A stretch of 6,578 nucleotides of DNA. It comes from Gallionella sp. Its GTDB lineage: Bacteria > Pseudomonadota > Gammaproteobacteria > Burkholderiales > Gallionellaceae. Below the pieces are notes generated by a model. The model was not told the origin of the DNA. It saw nothing but the letters and a program-made list of their open reading frames with translations, and did no database searches. Positions 1 to 6,482 of this stretch are shown here, in pieces (the stretch's first letter is position 1; every line of letters starts with the position of its first letter). The translations under genes and the position numbers were made by a program. Where the stretch lies: contig SCPW01000374.1 of the NCBI GenBank assembly GCA_004298605.1, positions 1-6,578 of the forward strand. The letters are read 5' to 3'.

Positions 1-196
1 TCGCGCAGCGCCGCAGCCTCGTGGCGGTCGATCAAATACCACAGCAGCGCGATCTGGATGTCGGCGTTGCCGGGTTACACCGCGAAGCCATGGCGGATTA
101 CCGTCTGGCTGCGGCGCTGACTCCCGGCAACGCCGACATCCAGATCGCGCTGCTGTGGTATTTGATCGACCGCCACGAGGCTGCGGCGCTGCGCGA
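1..196. repeat. Perfect 74-bp inverted repeat at the window edge (arms 1-74 and 123-196)
   Basis: Bases 1-74 are the exact reverse complement of 123-196, with no mismatch, separated by a 48-base spacer (75-122). Pairing stops at once at 75/122 (t against t). The right arm is translated as PelB TPR sequence (NADIQIALLWYLID and onward), so the left arm is antisense PelB. The same peptide, VAVDQIPQQRDLDVGVAG, can therefore be read from the + strand at the left edge and from the - strand across the right arm. The arm may continue beyond the window. A fold-back artefact at a contig end (chimeric read or amplification chimera) is the simplest explanation. A true inverted duplication that breaks pelB is possible but less likely. 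Confidence 0.95.
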
Positions 197-1937
197 ATCG
201 CTGGCGCGGCTGCTGCCCCTGTCCCGCGACAACCCGGCCTACTGGGGCGTTTTTGCCGCCGCCCATCACGTGCTCGACCGACCGGTCGAAGCGGTCGCAT
301 TCTATTCGCGCCAGCTCAAGCATTCCGGCCAGGATTATCTGTGGCTGCTCAACTATGCCGACGCGCTGGAACGGACGGGGCAGGCGGGCATGGCCTGGCG
401 GGTGCGCCAGCACACCTGGCGCGAACTGCGTCGCGGCAAAACCGCCATGGGCAAACCGGGCTCGCCGCAAATGCTGGCAGCCGCCCGCCTGGCGCTGCAA
501 AACGCCCCCGGAGACCCCGCGCTGGCGCTGGTGCGCGAGATCGTGCGCCAGGATCGTTTCCCTCTCCCGCAAGAAACCCCTCTCTCTAACTCTCTCCCGC
601 TTGCGGGAGAGAGGACAAACGTGAAGCGGGTCAAGCAGGCAATCCGCGAAGCGGATGCTCGCAAAGGCAATTTTTTAACCCCGGCGATATCTGAACTGAT
701 CCTGGGCTGGGCCGTGTCGAACGAACAGAACTCCGCCGCCAAAGCCTGGCTGTGGCAGCGTTACGGCCGCAATCTGACCCGACCGCTGTGGGGCGAGGTC
801 GGCATGGCGCTGGCCGAAAACGACACGAAAAAACTCGAACGCCTGATCGCCGAGCAGGCCGATGGCCTGCCGATCTACAACCGCAACGACGCCGCGCGCG
901 CCACCGGCCAGTTGCGCTACGCCCAGAGCATCGCGTCAGACGGCCTGACGGCGGGCCCGAACGACGACGAGCTGCACCTGCGCCTGTCCGAAGATGCGTT
1001 GCCCGCCGCCAGCAGCATCGGCTTCGAGTTCAGAACCGAACGCTTCGGCCCGGTCAAGGGCATCTCCCGGGAAATGTCCTTCGACCTCGCACTGACCCCG
1101 ACGCTGCGCCTGACCGGCAGGTTGTCCGGCGCCCGCCAGGCAAGCGGCGACCGGGATGCACTGGCCGGCGTCCCGGCAACGGACCGGTTCACCGAAATCG
1201 GCTTCAAGTGGGCGAACAGCCTGGGAAAAACAGCGGGAACCTTCCAGCGCCGCAGCGAGTTCGACGATGCCCTCGGGCTGCGCCTGAGCCACGCCGTCGC
1301 CCTCGACCGGCGGCTGCACCTCGATCTGGGCGCGGAGCGCCACACCGCCGCCACGGAATCCGCCGCGCTGCGGGTCGCAGGCATGAAAAACCAGCTCGAT
1401 GCCACCCTGCTCTACACCTTCAGCAAACGCGAATACCTGCGCCTGCAACCCCGCTGGGCGCGCTATTACACACAGGGCGGCAGCTATCTGGGCAGCGGGC
1501 GGATGCTCGACTGGGAAGTCGGCCATCTCATCCGCACCGAATATCCCGACTGGAAAATACGGCTGGGCGGCGCGCATTACCGCTTCGACCGCGACGGCGC
1601 GAGCGATGCGGCCAGCGCCGCCCTGGCGCCGGACGGGCTGACGCCCGCCGTTTCCTTCTTCCTGCCCGACGATGCCGATTCCCGCCAGCTCTGCACCGGT
1701 TTCGGCGAAGCATACCGTTACACTTATACCCGCGCCGTGCGCCCTTACGCCGACCTGTGCGCCAGCCACAACAATGTGTCCGGCGGCGGCTACAGCGGGC
1801 TGCTCGGCATCGCCGCCAGCGTGTTCGGCCACGACCACGCCACCGTGTACCTTTCCCAGTCGCGCGCCGGTGCCGGTTTCAGCGGTTTGTCGCGCGAACT
1901 GGTTTTCCGTTACTATTATTTTCTAGACCGCTATTGA
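3..1937 (+). CDS. pelB: PelB, outer-membrane export porin with TPR scaffold (5' partial)
   Basis: PelB carries Pel polysaccharide across the periplasm and out through the outer membrane. A periplasmic TPR superhelix binds PelA and guides the polymer into a C-terminal beta-barrel. The reading frame is open to the left edge, so this is the C-terminal part only; family members run to about 1,200 residues. Helical TPR-like sequence spans roughly nt 80-990, with hydrophobic/Ala patterns such as ALLWYLID and WLLNYADALERTGQ. From about nt 1000 to the stop, alternating polar/aromatic strands (for example IGFEFRTERF) form the barrel, ending in an aromatic-rich last strand, FRYYYFLDRY, as expected for an outer-membrane protein. 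Codons before nt 75 come from a 74-bp fold-back copy and are probably not real PelB; the GTG at 21 is not a credible start. A palindromic repeat is translated in frame near nt 560-613. The identity rests on this architecture plus the downstream pelCDEFG order. Confidence 0.9.
   Translation, partial: AQRRSLVAVDQIPQQRDLDVGVAGLHREAMADYRLAAALTPGNADIQIALLWYLIDRHEAAALRESLARLLPLSRDNPAYWGVFAAAHHVLDRPVEAVAFYSRQLKHSGQDYLWLLNYADALERTGQAGMAWRVRQHTWRELRRGKTAMGKPGSPQMLAAARLALQNAPGDPALALVREIVRQDRFPLPQETPLSNSLPLAGERTNVKRVKQAIREADARKGNFLTPAISELILGWAVSNEQNSAAKAWLWQRYGRNLTRPLWGEVGMALAENDTKKLERLIAEQADGLPIYNRNDAARATGQLRYAQSIASDGLTAGPNDDELHLRLSEDALPAASSIGFEFRTERFGPVKGISREMSFDLALTPTLRLTGRLSGARQASGDRDALAGVPATDRFTEIGFKWANSLGKTAGTFQRRSEFDDALGLRLSHAVALDRRLHLDLGAERHTAATESAALRVAGMKNQLDATLLYTFSKREYLRLQPRWARYYTQGGSYLGSGRMLDWEVGHLIRTEYPDWKIRLGGAHYRFDRDGASDAASAALAPDGLTPAVSFFLPDDADSRQLCTGFGEAYRYTYTRAVRPYADLCASHNNVSGGGYSGLLGIAASVFGHDHATVYLSQSRAGAGFSGLSRELVFRYYYFLDRY
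560..613. repeat. REP-like palindromic repeat inside the pelB coding sequence
   Basis: Bases 590-600 (ctctctcccgc) and 603-613 (gcgggagagag) form a perfect 11-bp stem with a two-base centre. An upstream half-copy at 562-573 (ctctcccgcaag) can pair instead with 600-611 over 12 bp, giving alternative hairpins. The pyrimidine-rich segment between them (574-589) has no TPR-coding character. The whole stretch is translated in frame as FPLPQETPLSNSLPLAGER, a low-complexity Pro/Ser/Leu peptide between two helical segments of PelB (ALVREIVRQDR before, TPAISELILGWAVS after). Palindromes of this type are usually dispersed and intergenic, so an in-frame copy is notable. The outer boundaries are uncertain; the insertion could extend to about nt 660. 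Confidence 0.75.
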
Positions 1938-1942
1938 GGAGG
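1936..1942 (+). promoter_or_regulatory. Strong ribosome binding site for pelC
   Basis: GAGGAGG lies five bases before the pelC ATG at 1948 and overlaps the pelB stop codon (TGA, 1935-1937). Ribosomes ending PelB therefore finish on the pelC Shine-Dalgarno sequence, which suggests coupled but strong PelC translation. PelC works as a multimeric ring, so higher output than PelB would make sense. That last point is inference. It is the clearest ribosome binding site in the window. Confidence 0.8.
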
Positions 1943-1947
1943 CTTCC

Positions 1948-2475
1948 ATGAAACGTTTCATCGCTTTGATTTGCATGTCCCTGATTGTTTCTTGGCTGGC
2001 CGGCTGCGCCACCCTCGACCAGTCGTCTGGCCCGGTGCTGGACCGTCAGGCGAAATGGGTGCTGCTGCCCATCGTCAACCACACCGACGTACCCCAAGCC
2101 GGACTGCGCGCCGAGGCGATCACCGAAAATCTGCTGCGCAGCCGTGGCGTAACCGATCTGGCGCGCTACCCGGCCACGCTGAACGCCGATACGCTGTTCG
2201 ACCCGGCGGAACGCAAGGTGGTCGATGATGCGATGAAATGGGCGCGCGCGCAGGGTGCGCGCTACGCGGTCACCGGCGCGGTGGACGAGTGGCGCTACAA
2301 GGTCGGCATCGACGGCGAGCCGGCGGTCGGCATCGCGCTCCAGATCATCGACCTGAACGACAACTCGGTGGCATGGAGCGCGGTCGGCGGAAAGAGCGGT
2401 TGGAGCCGCGAGGCGCTGAGCGCGGTGGCGCAGAAACTGATCAAGGAACTTCTGGCCAGCGCGAAACTGCAATGA
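1948..2475 (+). CDS. pelC: PelC, outer-membrane lipoprotein of the Pel exporter
   Basis: PelC is a small lipoprotein anchored in the outer membrane. In characterised Pel systems it forms a dodecameric ring facing the periplasm and funnels polymer to the PelB barrel. The 175-residue product starts with a signal peptide (KR, then a hydrophobic stretch at residues 4-18) and a lipobox LAGC with the lipidated cysteine at Cys20. Position +2 is Ala, not Asp, so outer-membrane sorting is expected. The mature part has mixed alpha/beta character, with KWVLLPIVNHTD, ARYAVTGAVDEWRY and ALQIIDLNDNSVAWSA as the most family-like segments. Length is normal for PelC. The start is fixed by the GAGGAGG ribosome site five bases upstream. 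It follows pelB by 10 nt. Confidence 0.93.
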   Translation: MKRFIALICMSLIVSWLAGCATLDQSSGPVLDRQAKWVLLPIVNHTDVPQAGLRAEAITENLLRSRGVTDLARYPATLNADTLFDPAERKVVDDAMKWARAQGARYAVTGAVDEWRYKVGIDGEPAVGIALQIIDLNDNSVAWSAVGGKSGWSREALSAVAQKLIKELLASAKLQ

Positions 2476-2508
2476 ACCCGGATTACCCATTGGGAGGGCA
2501 ACGCCGTT

Positions 2509-2581
2509 GTAGGGGCGCGATTCATCGCGCCCTGTGGTTTATTCATGCAAGAAAAAAGGGCGCGATGAATCGCGCCCCTAC
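2509..2581. repeat. REPIN-like paired inverted repeat between pelC and pelD
   Basis: Two perfect 24-bp inverted arms, 2509-2532 and 2558-2581, flank a 25-base AT-rich spacer (2533-2557). Each arm is itself a palindrome: GGGCGCGAT, two bases, then ATCGCGCCC (2513-2532 and 2558-2577). Two small palindromes arranged head to head is the layout of REPIN/MITE-type non-autonomous elements mobilised by a RAYT-like transposase. No transposase is in the window, and no clear target-site duplication is visible. The element fills most of the 121-nt gap between pelC and pelD. In RNA it would fold into a long hairpin that could shield upstream mRNA from exonucleases or reduce read-through into pelD. Those effects are inferred. 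Confidence 0.9.
2552..2577 (-). terminator. Possible intrinsic terminator on the - strand, formed by the repeat
   Basis: Read on the - strand, the palindrome at 2577-2558 (9-bp GC-rich stem with a two-base centre) is followed directly by six T residues (2557-2552). This has the form of a factor-independent terminator for antisense transcription heading toward pelC. The + strand copy has no T-tract after it, so the pel mRNA itself is not expected to stop here. The loop is very tight (effectively four bases), and no gene runs into it on the - strand, so this may be only a by-product of the mobile repeat. Confidence 0.3.
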
Positions 2582-2596
2582 TATGGACAATTCGGA

Positions 2597-3937
2597 ATGA
2601 AACCGAAGCATTACGGCCAGGAACCTCCTCTTGGCGCGTTTGCCCGGCTGCGTGCGGCGGCCACCCCGCATCACGCCGGCGGCTGGATGTGGGCGGAGGC
2701 GGTGCTGATTACGCTGGGGGCGCTGGCGCTGGCGTTTTTTGCCCGGTACGAAGATCCGTTCCTGGTGGGCAGCCTGTTTCCCTGGCTGTGGTTCGCCCCG
2801 GTGCTGGTGGCGCTGCGCTACGGCGTCAGCCCCGGCGTGCTGTCTTCCGTCATCCTGCTGTGCGGCTGGCTGATCATGAATACGCAACGCCCCGTTTCCG
2901 GCGAATTCCCCAAGCAGTATTTTCTCGGCTGGCTGATCCTGGTGATGATCTGCGGCGAATTCAGCGCCTCCTGGCGCACCCGGCTGCGCCGCGCCGAAGA
3001 AACCAACCAGTATCTGGACCAACGCCTGGCGCGCATCACCAAGCGCCATCTGCTGCTCAGCCTGTCGCACGAGCGCATGGAGCAGGAGCTATTGTCCAAA
3101 CCGGCGACTTTGCGCGACGCCCTCATCAGTCTGCGCCAGTTGACGGTGGACAAAACGGCGGACGACCCGCTGGCTGCGGCGGAGCCGTTGCTGTCCCTGC
3201 TCGTGCAGCACTGCCAGCTCGAAGTCGCGGCGATTTTTGTTCCCGCCGCCGGCGGAAAATATCGCCGCGTCGCCGCGATCGGCACGCCCTTCGAGCTTGA
3301 CCCCACCGACCCGCTGCTGGCTTATGCCTTGGAAAAACGCCTGCTCGCGCATTTGCTCACCGCCGAACTGGAGAACATGCCGACCCAGAATCTGGTCGCC
3401 GCCCCCATCGTCACCAGCGGTGATGTCGTGCTTGGCGTAGTGGTGGTCAACCGGATGCCGTTTTTCGCACTTACCACGGAAACGCTGCAAATGCTTTCGG
3501 CCATGCTCGCGTATTACGCCGACTGCGCGGCGGTATCGGGCCGGGTGCGCCCGTTCCTGACACGGTTCCCGGATGCGCCCTACGAATTCGCCGAGGAATT
3601 TGTCAGGATGATGCGCATGCAGGCCGCGACCGGCATCGACAGCCATGCCGTGGTGTTCGTGTGCGGCGATGGCGCCGGTGAGGAGGTCGCGGCGCGCATC
3701 GCGCGCGTCAAGCGCGGCCTGGACATCAACTGGCTGCAACGCACCGGCGGACGCACCGTGCTGCTGACGCTGATGCCGCTGGCCGGACGGGCGGCGGTGG
3801 ACGGCTATCTGATGCGCATCGAAACCCTGCTGCGGGAATATCTGGGCGGCGATTTCGATACCCTGCACATCACGCCCCGCGTCGTCGCCCTGGGCGGGGC
3901 AGACCCGCACGCCGCCCTGGCGGAAGCCCTGAAATAA
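2597..3937 (+). CDS. pelD: PelD, inner-membrane c-di-GMP receptor for Pel synthesis
   Basis: PelD is the regulatory subunit of the Pel synthase: c-di-GMP binding to its cytoplasmic part activates polymer production. The 446-residue product has about four N-terminal membrane helices (roughly 33-48, 56-73, 77-94, 107-121) and a charged helical linker (about 122-185, LRRAEETNQYLDQRL onward). A GAF domain follows (about 188-315), then a degenerate GGDEF domain (about 323-446). It lacks a GGDEF active-site motif but keeps the inhibitory-site RxxD as R373-G-L-D376, the motif that binds c-di-GMP in Pseudomonas PelD. R407 (YLMRIE) is a candidate third ligand, 34 residues on. The ATG at 2597 is preferred over an upstream in-frame GTG at 2534, because the 21 extra codons are only translated repeat (GRDESRPYY). 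Its ribosome site is weak (GGA touching the ATG). pelE follows after 2 nt. Confidence 0.93.
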   Translation: MKPKHYGQEPPLGAFARLRAAATPHHAGGWMWAEAVLITLGALALAFFARYEDPFLVGSLFPWLWFAPVLVALRYGVSPGVLSSVILLCGWLIMNTQRPVSGEFPKQYFLGWLILVMICGEFSASWRTRLRRAEETNQYLDQRLARITKRHLLLSLSHERMEQELLSKPATLRDALISLRQLTVDKTADDPLAAAEPLLSLLVQHCQLEVAAIFVPAAGGKYRRVAAIGTPFELDPTDPLLAYALEKRLLAHLLTAELENMPTQNLVAAPIVTSGDVVLGVVVVNRMPFFALTTETLQMLSAMLAYYADCAAVSGRVRPFLTRFPDAPYEFAEEFVRMMRMQAATGIDSHAVVFVCGDGAGEEVAARIARVKRGLDINWLQRTGGRTVLLTLMPLAGRAAVDGYLMRIETLLREYLGGDFDTLHITPRVVALGGADPHAALAEALK

Positions 3938-3939
3938 CC

Positions 3940-4953
3940 ATGCACCCCATCCTGCTCGGCTTCGCCGCAATCCTGCTGGAAGCATCGGCTGTCGCCGCGC
4001 TGTTTCTGGCCGAAAACGGTCTCGCACTGCTGCTCTGGTTCCTGCTGCTGCACGGCCTGGCGAGCCTGGCGCTGGCCCTGTCCGCCTGGCATTACCTGCC
4101 CGCGTATTATCGCGCCACGCGCCGTTTGACGCTCTGGCTGCTGTTCAACTTCTCCTTTTTCGTCCCGGTGCTGGGGCCGGTCGGGCTGATAGTGGCCGCG
4201 CTGGTTTCGGTTTACTGGCCCCATCTGATCGCATACCGCCCGTTCGGCAACGTGAGCCTGCCGGAATTCGACCTGTCCCTCCATCATGCCAGCCCGCAGT
4301 TCGGCCAGGGCGGAATCAAATCGCGCCTGGCCAACACCGTCATCCCGACCGACCGGCGGCTGCAGGCGCTGCTCTCGCTCGGCGACGTTCCGGCGCACAT
4401 CGCGAGCCCGATGCTGCACGACATGCTGGACGATTCCACCGACGATGTGCGGCTGGTCGCTTACGGCATCCTCGATGCCAAGGAAAAGCAGATCAACGCG
4501 AAAATCCACGACGAACTGAAAACGCTGGCCGGCACCGGTGATGATGCGCTGCGCCTGGTCAGCCTGCGCCATTTGGCCGAGCTTTACTGGGAGCATGTCT
4601 ATTCCGGCCTGGCCAAAGGCGATTTACGCCTGCACGCGCTGGAAACGGCGACCGGCTACCTCGCCCGCGCGCTCGAACTGGCGCCGCGCAACCCCGGCCT
4701 GTGGTTCCTCAAAGGCCGGTTGCTGCGGGAACAGCAACAGCCGGATGCGGCGCTGGCGGCGCTGGATCGGGCGGTCGCCTGCGGCCTGCCGGAGGAGCGG
4801 GCGCTGCCCTACCTGGCCGAACTCGCTTTTGAACGGCGCGATTACGCGGCGGTGCGCGCCATGCTCGACAAAATCGCATCCACCCAGATAACGCAGAAAA
4901 TGCAGACTGTCATCCGCTTCTGGGCCAGCGGCGCACCGGAGAAAACATTGTGA
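3940..4953 (+). CDS. pelE: PelE, inner-membrane TPR protein of the Pel synthase complex
   Basis: PelE is a membrane-anchored scaffold that interacts with PelD, PelF and PelG to place the glycosyltransferase at the membrane. The 337-residue product begins with three hydrophobic helices (about 3-22, 27-47 and a long segment at 63-93). Then comes a cytoplasmic part with the PelE-like segment GGIKSRL at 124-130. A helical-repeat region follows (about 131-190, including MLHDMLDDSTDDVRLVAYGI), and then TPR repeats (about 233-285, YLARALELAPRNPGLWFLKG onward). The ATG lies two bases after the pelD stop with little Shine-Dalgarno sequence, so translation probably depends on ribosomes finishing PelD. 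Its end overlaps the pelF start by four bases. Sequence recognition is weaker than for PelF, but topology, length and gene order agree. Confidence 0.9.
   Translation: MHPILLGFAAILLEASAVAALFLAENGLALLLWFLLLHGLASLALALSAWHYLPAYYRATRRLTLWLLFNFSFFVPVLGPVGLIVAALVSVYWPHLIAYRPFGNVSLPEFDLSLHHASPQFGQGGIKSRLANTVIPTDRRLQALLSLGDVPAHIASPMLHDMLDDSTDDVRLVAYGILDAKEKQINAKIHDELKTLAGTGDDALRLVSLRHLAELYWEHVYSGLAKGDLRLHALETATGYLARALELAPRNPGLWFLKGRLLREQQQPDAALAALDRAVACGLPEERALPYLAELAFERRDYAAVRAMLDKIASTQITQKMQTVIRFWASGAPEKTL
4938..4941 (+). promoter_or_regulatory. Ribosome binding site supporting the pelF GTG start
   Basis: GGAG sits eight bases before GTG at 4950, within the last codons of pelE. It supports GTG as the PelF start. 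The GTGA overlap with the pelE stop points to stop-restart coupling. Confidence 0.55.
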
Positions 4954-6482
4954 AACTGCCGACCGCCGAACGCGCCGACATCGGGCTGCTGCTGGAAGGC
5001 ACCTTCCCCTACATCTCGGGCGGGGTGTCGTCCTGGGTCAACCAGGTCATCCGCGCCTTCCCGGAATACAGCTTCGCCCTGGTTTTCATCGGCAGCCAGC
5101 CGGAGGACTACGGCAACGCCAAATACGATCTGCCGGACAACGTGGTACATCTGGAAACCCACTACCTCTGCGCCAGCCAGCCCGCGCCGCAGGCACGCAA
5201 AATTCCCGGCAACGCCGAAATGCTGGGCAAGGCTGAAAAAATGCACGATTATTTCCGCAAGCCCGGGCAGCACCCCGAAGGCCTGCAACTGTTTTTTGAG
5301 CTGGCGCGGGAACTGGGCTGCAACGGCCGCCTCGCCCACGATGAATTCCTTTACAGCCAGGAAGCATGGGAGATCGTCAAGCGCGGCTACCGACGCTTCT
5401 GCACCGACCCGTCGTTCGTGGATTATTTCTGGACGGTGCGCTCCATGCACACACCGGTCTGGATGCTGGCGGAAGTGGCCGAGCGGTTCATTCCGGTGCG
5501 CGCCTACCACACGGTTTCCACCGGTTACGCCGGCCTGCTCGGCGCGCTGCTCAAACAGAAAACCGGCAGGCCATTGATCCTGTCGGAGCACGGCATCTAC
5601 ACCAAGGAACGCAAAATCGATCTGTATCACGCGCAGTGGATCAAGGACAACCGCAACATCTTCCAGCACGACCCGGGCGAAATCGCCTATTTCCGCCAGT
5701 TGTGGATCCGCTTCTTCCAGGCGCTGGGGCTGATCTGCTACGAGGCCGCAGACGACATCGTGGCGCTGTACGAGGTCAACCGCCAGCGCCAGATCGAGGA
5801 CGGGGCAATCCCCGAGCGCACCCAAAACATCCCCAACGGCATCGATATCGCGCGCTTTGCGCCGTTGCGCGAACAGCGTCCGGCGGCGATTCCGCCGGTG
5901 ATGTGCCTGATCGGCAGGGTGGTGCCGATCAAGGACGTCAAGACTTTCATCCGCGCCATGCGCCCGGTGGTCAACCGCCTGCCCGGGGCGCAGGGCTGGA
6001 TTGCCGGGCCGGAGGACGAGGATCCGGCCTATGCGGAAGAATGCCGCAACCTGGTCGAGAGCCTGGGGCTAAAAGACAACGTCCGCTTTCTCGGCTTCCG
6101 GAACATGACGGAACTGCTGCCGCAAATCGGTTTGGTGGTATTGAGTTCGATCAGCGAGGCGCTGCCGCTGGTGATTCTGGAAGGCTTCGCTGCGGGCGTA
6201 CCGGCGGTGTCCACCAACGTCGGCTCCTGCCGCCAGTTGATTTACGGTCTGGATGAGGCGGATCGGGCTCTGGGCGCGGCCGGGCGCATCGTCGGCATCG
6301 CCGACCCGCAGGCGCTGGCGGAAGCCTCGCTGGAACTGCTCAACGACCGCGAAGCCTGGGCGGCGGCGAGCCAAGCCGGCATCCGCCGCGTCGAGGCGTA
6401 TTACACCCAGGACATGATGTTCGCGCACTACCGCGCGCTTTACCAGAAAGCACTGACATGGCCGGAATCGGTTTCGAGCTGA
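4950..6482 (+). CDS. pelF: PelF, cytosolic GT4-family glycosyltransferase
   Basis: PelF is the soluble glycosyltransferase that polymerises the Pel chain from UDP-sugar donors on the cytoplasmic side. The 510-residue product has no membrane segment and is of normal length (about 500). The N-terminal Rossmann half carries the PelF signature EGTFPYISGGVSSWV (16-30), the acceptor-side glycine-rich loop. EHGIYTKERKI (213-223) is another strongly family-like segment. The C-terminal half has NIPNGID (293-299), the donor phosphate-binding pair R323 and K328 in GRVVPIK, and the retaining-GT EX7E motif as E403 to E411 (EALPLVILE). All key residues are present. The start is GTG at 4950, overlapping the pelE stop by four bases. 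The last 25 bases overlap pelG. This is the most secure assignment in the window. Confidence 0.97.
   Translation: MKLPTAERADIGLLLEGTFPYISGGVSSWVNQVIRAFPEYSFALVFIGSQPEDYGNAKYDLPDNVVHLETHYLCASQPAPQARKIPGNAEMLGKAEKMHDYFRKPGQHPEGLQLFFELARELGCNGRLAHDEFLYSQEAWEIVKRGYRRFCTDPSFVDYFWTVRSMHTPVWMLAEVAERFIPVRAYHTVSTGYAGLLGALLKQKTGRPLILSEHGIYTKERKIDLYHAQWIKDNRNIFQHDPGEIAYFRQLWIRFFQALGLICYEAADDIVALYEVNRQRQIEDGAIPERTQNIPNGIDIARFAPLREQRPAAIPPVMCLIGRVVPIKDVKTFIRAMRPVVNRLPGAQGWIAGPEDEDPAYAEECRNLVESLGLKDNVRFLGFRNMTELLPQIGLVVLSSISEALPLVILEGFAAGVPAVSTNVGSCRQLIYGLDEADRALGAAGRIVGIADPQALAEASLELLNDREAWAAASQAGIRRVEAYYTQDMMFAHYRALYQKALTWPESVSS

Noticed and set aside
936..1838. Long open frame on the - strand (300 codons) opposite pelB
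   Set aside because: Shadow of a GC-rich coding region. Its translation is low-complexity Ala/Gly/Arg/Gln with no domain pattern, and it lies wholly opposite the PelB barrel.
752..1951. 399-codon + strand frame overlapping pelB
   Set aside because: The Arg/Pro/Ala-rich translation is typical of a shifted frame in high-GC DNA; the barrel pattern is in the pelB frame.
2513..2581. Rho-independent terminator on the + strand after pelC
   Set aside because: The hairpins are strong, but neither is followed by a T-run on the + strand, and the downstream genes belong to the same operon.
2509..2581. CRISPR repeats or a small RNA gene in the pelC-pelD gap
   Set aside because: Only two inverted arms, with no direct repeats or spacers. 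The structure is fully explained as a paired palindromic repeat.
3566..3937. PelD C-terminus as an active diguanylate cyclase
   Set aside because: No GGDEF/GGEEF signature is present; only the RxxD binding motif remains, as expected for a PelD receptor.
3089..4027. - strand open frames opposite pelD/pelE (3089-4027 and 3805-4596)
   Set aside because: Gln/Arg/Gly-rich shadow translations without recognisable motifs, opposite well-supported genes.
4842..5825. 327-codon - strand frame opposite pelF
   Set aside because: It reads somewhat protein-like (hydrophobic/acidic) but lies exactly opposite the conserved PelF N-terminal half and is explained by GC-rich codon bias.
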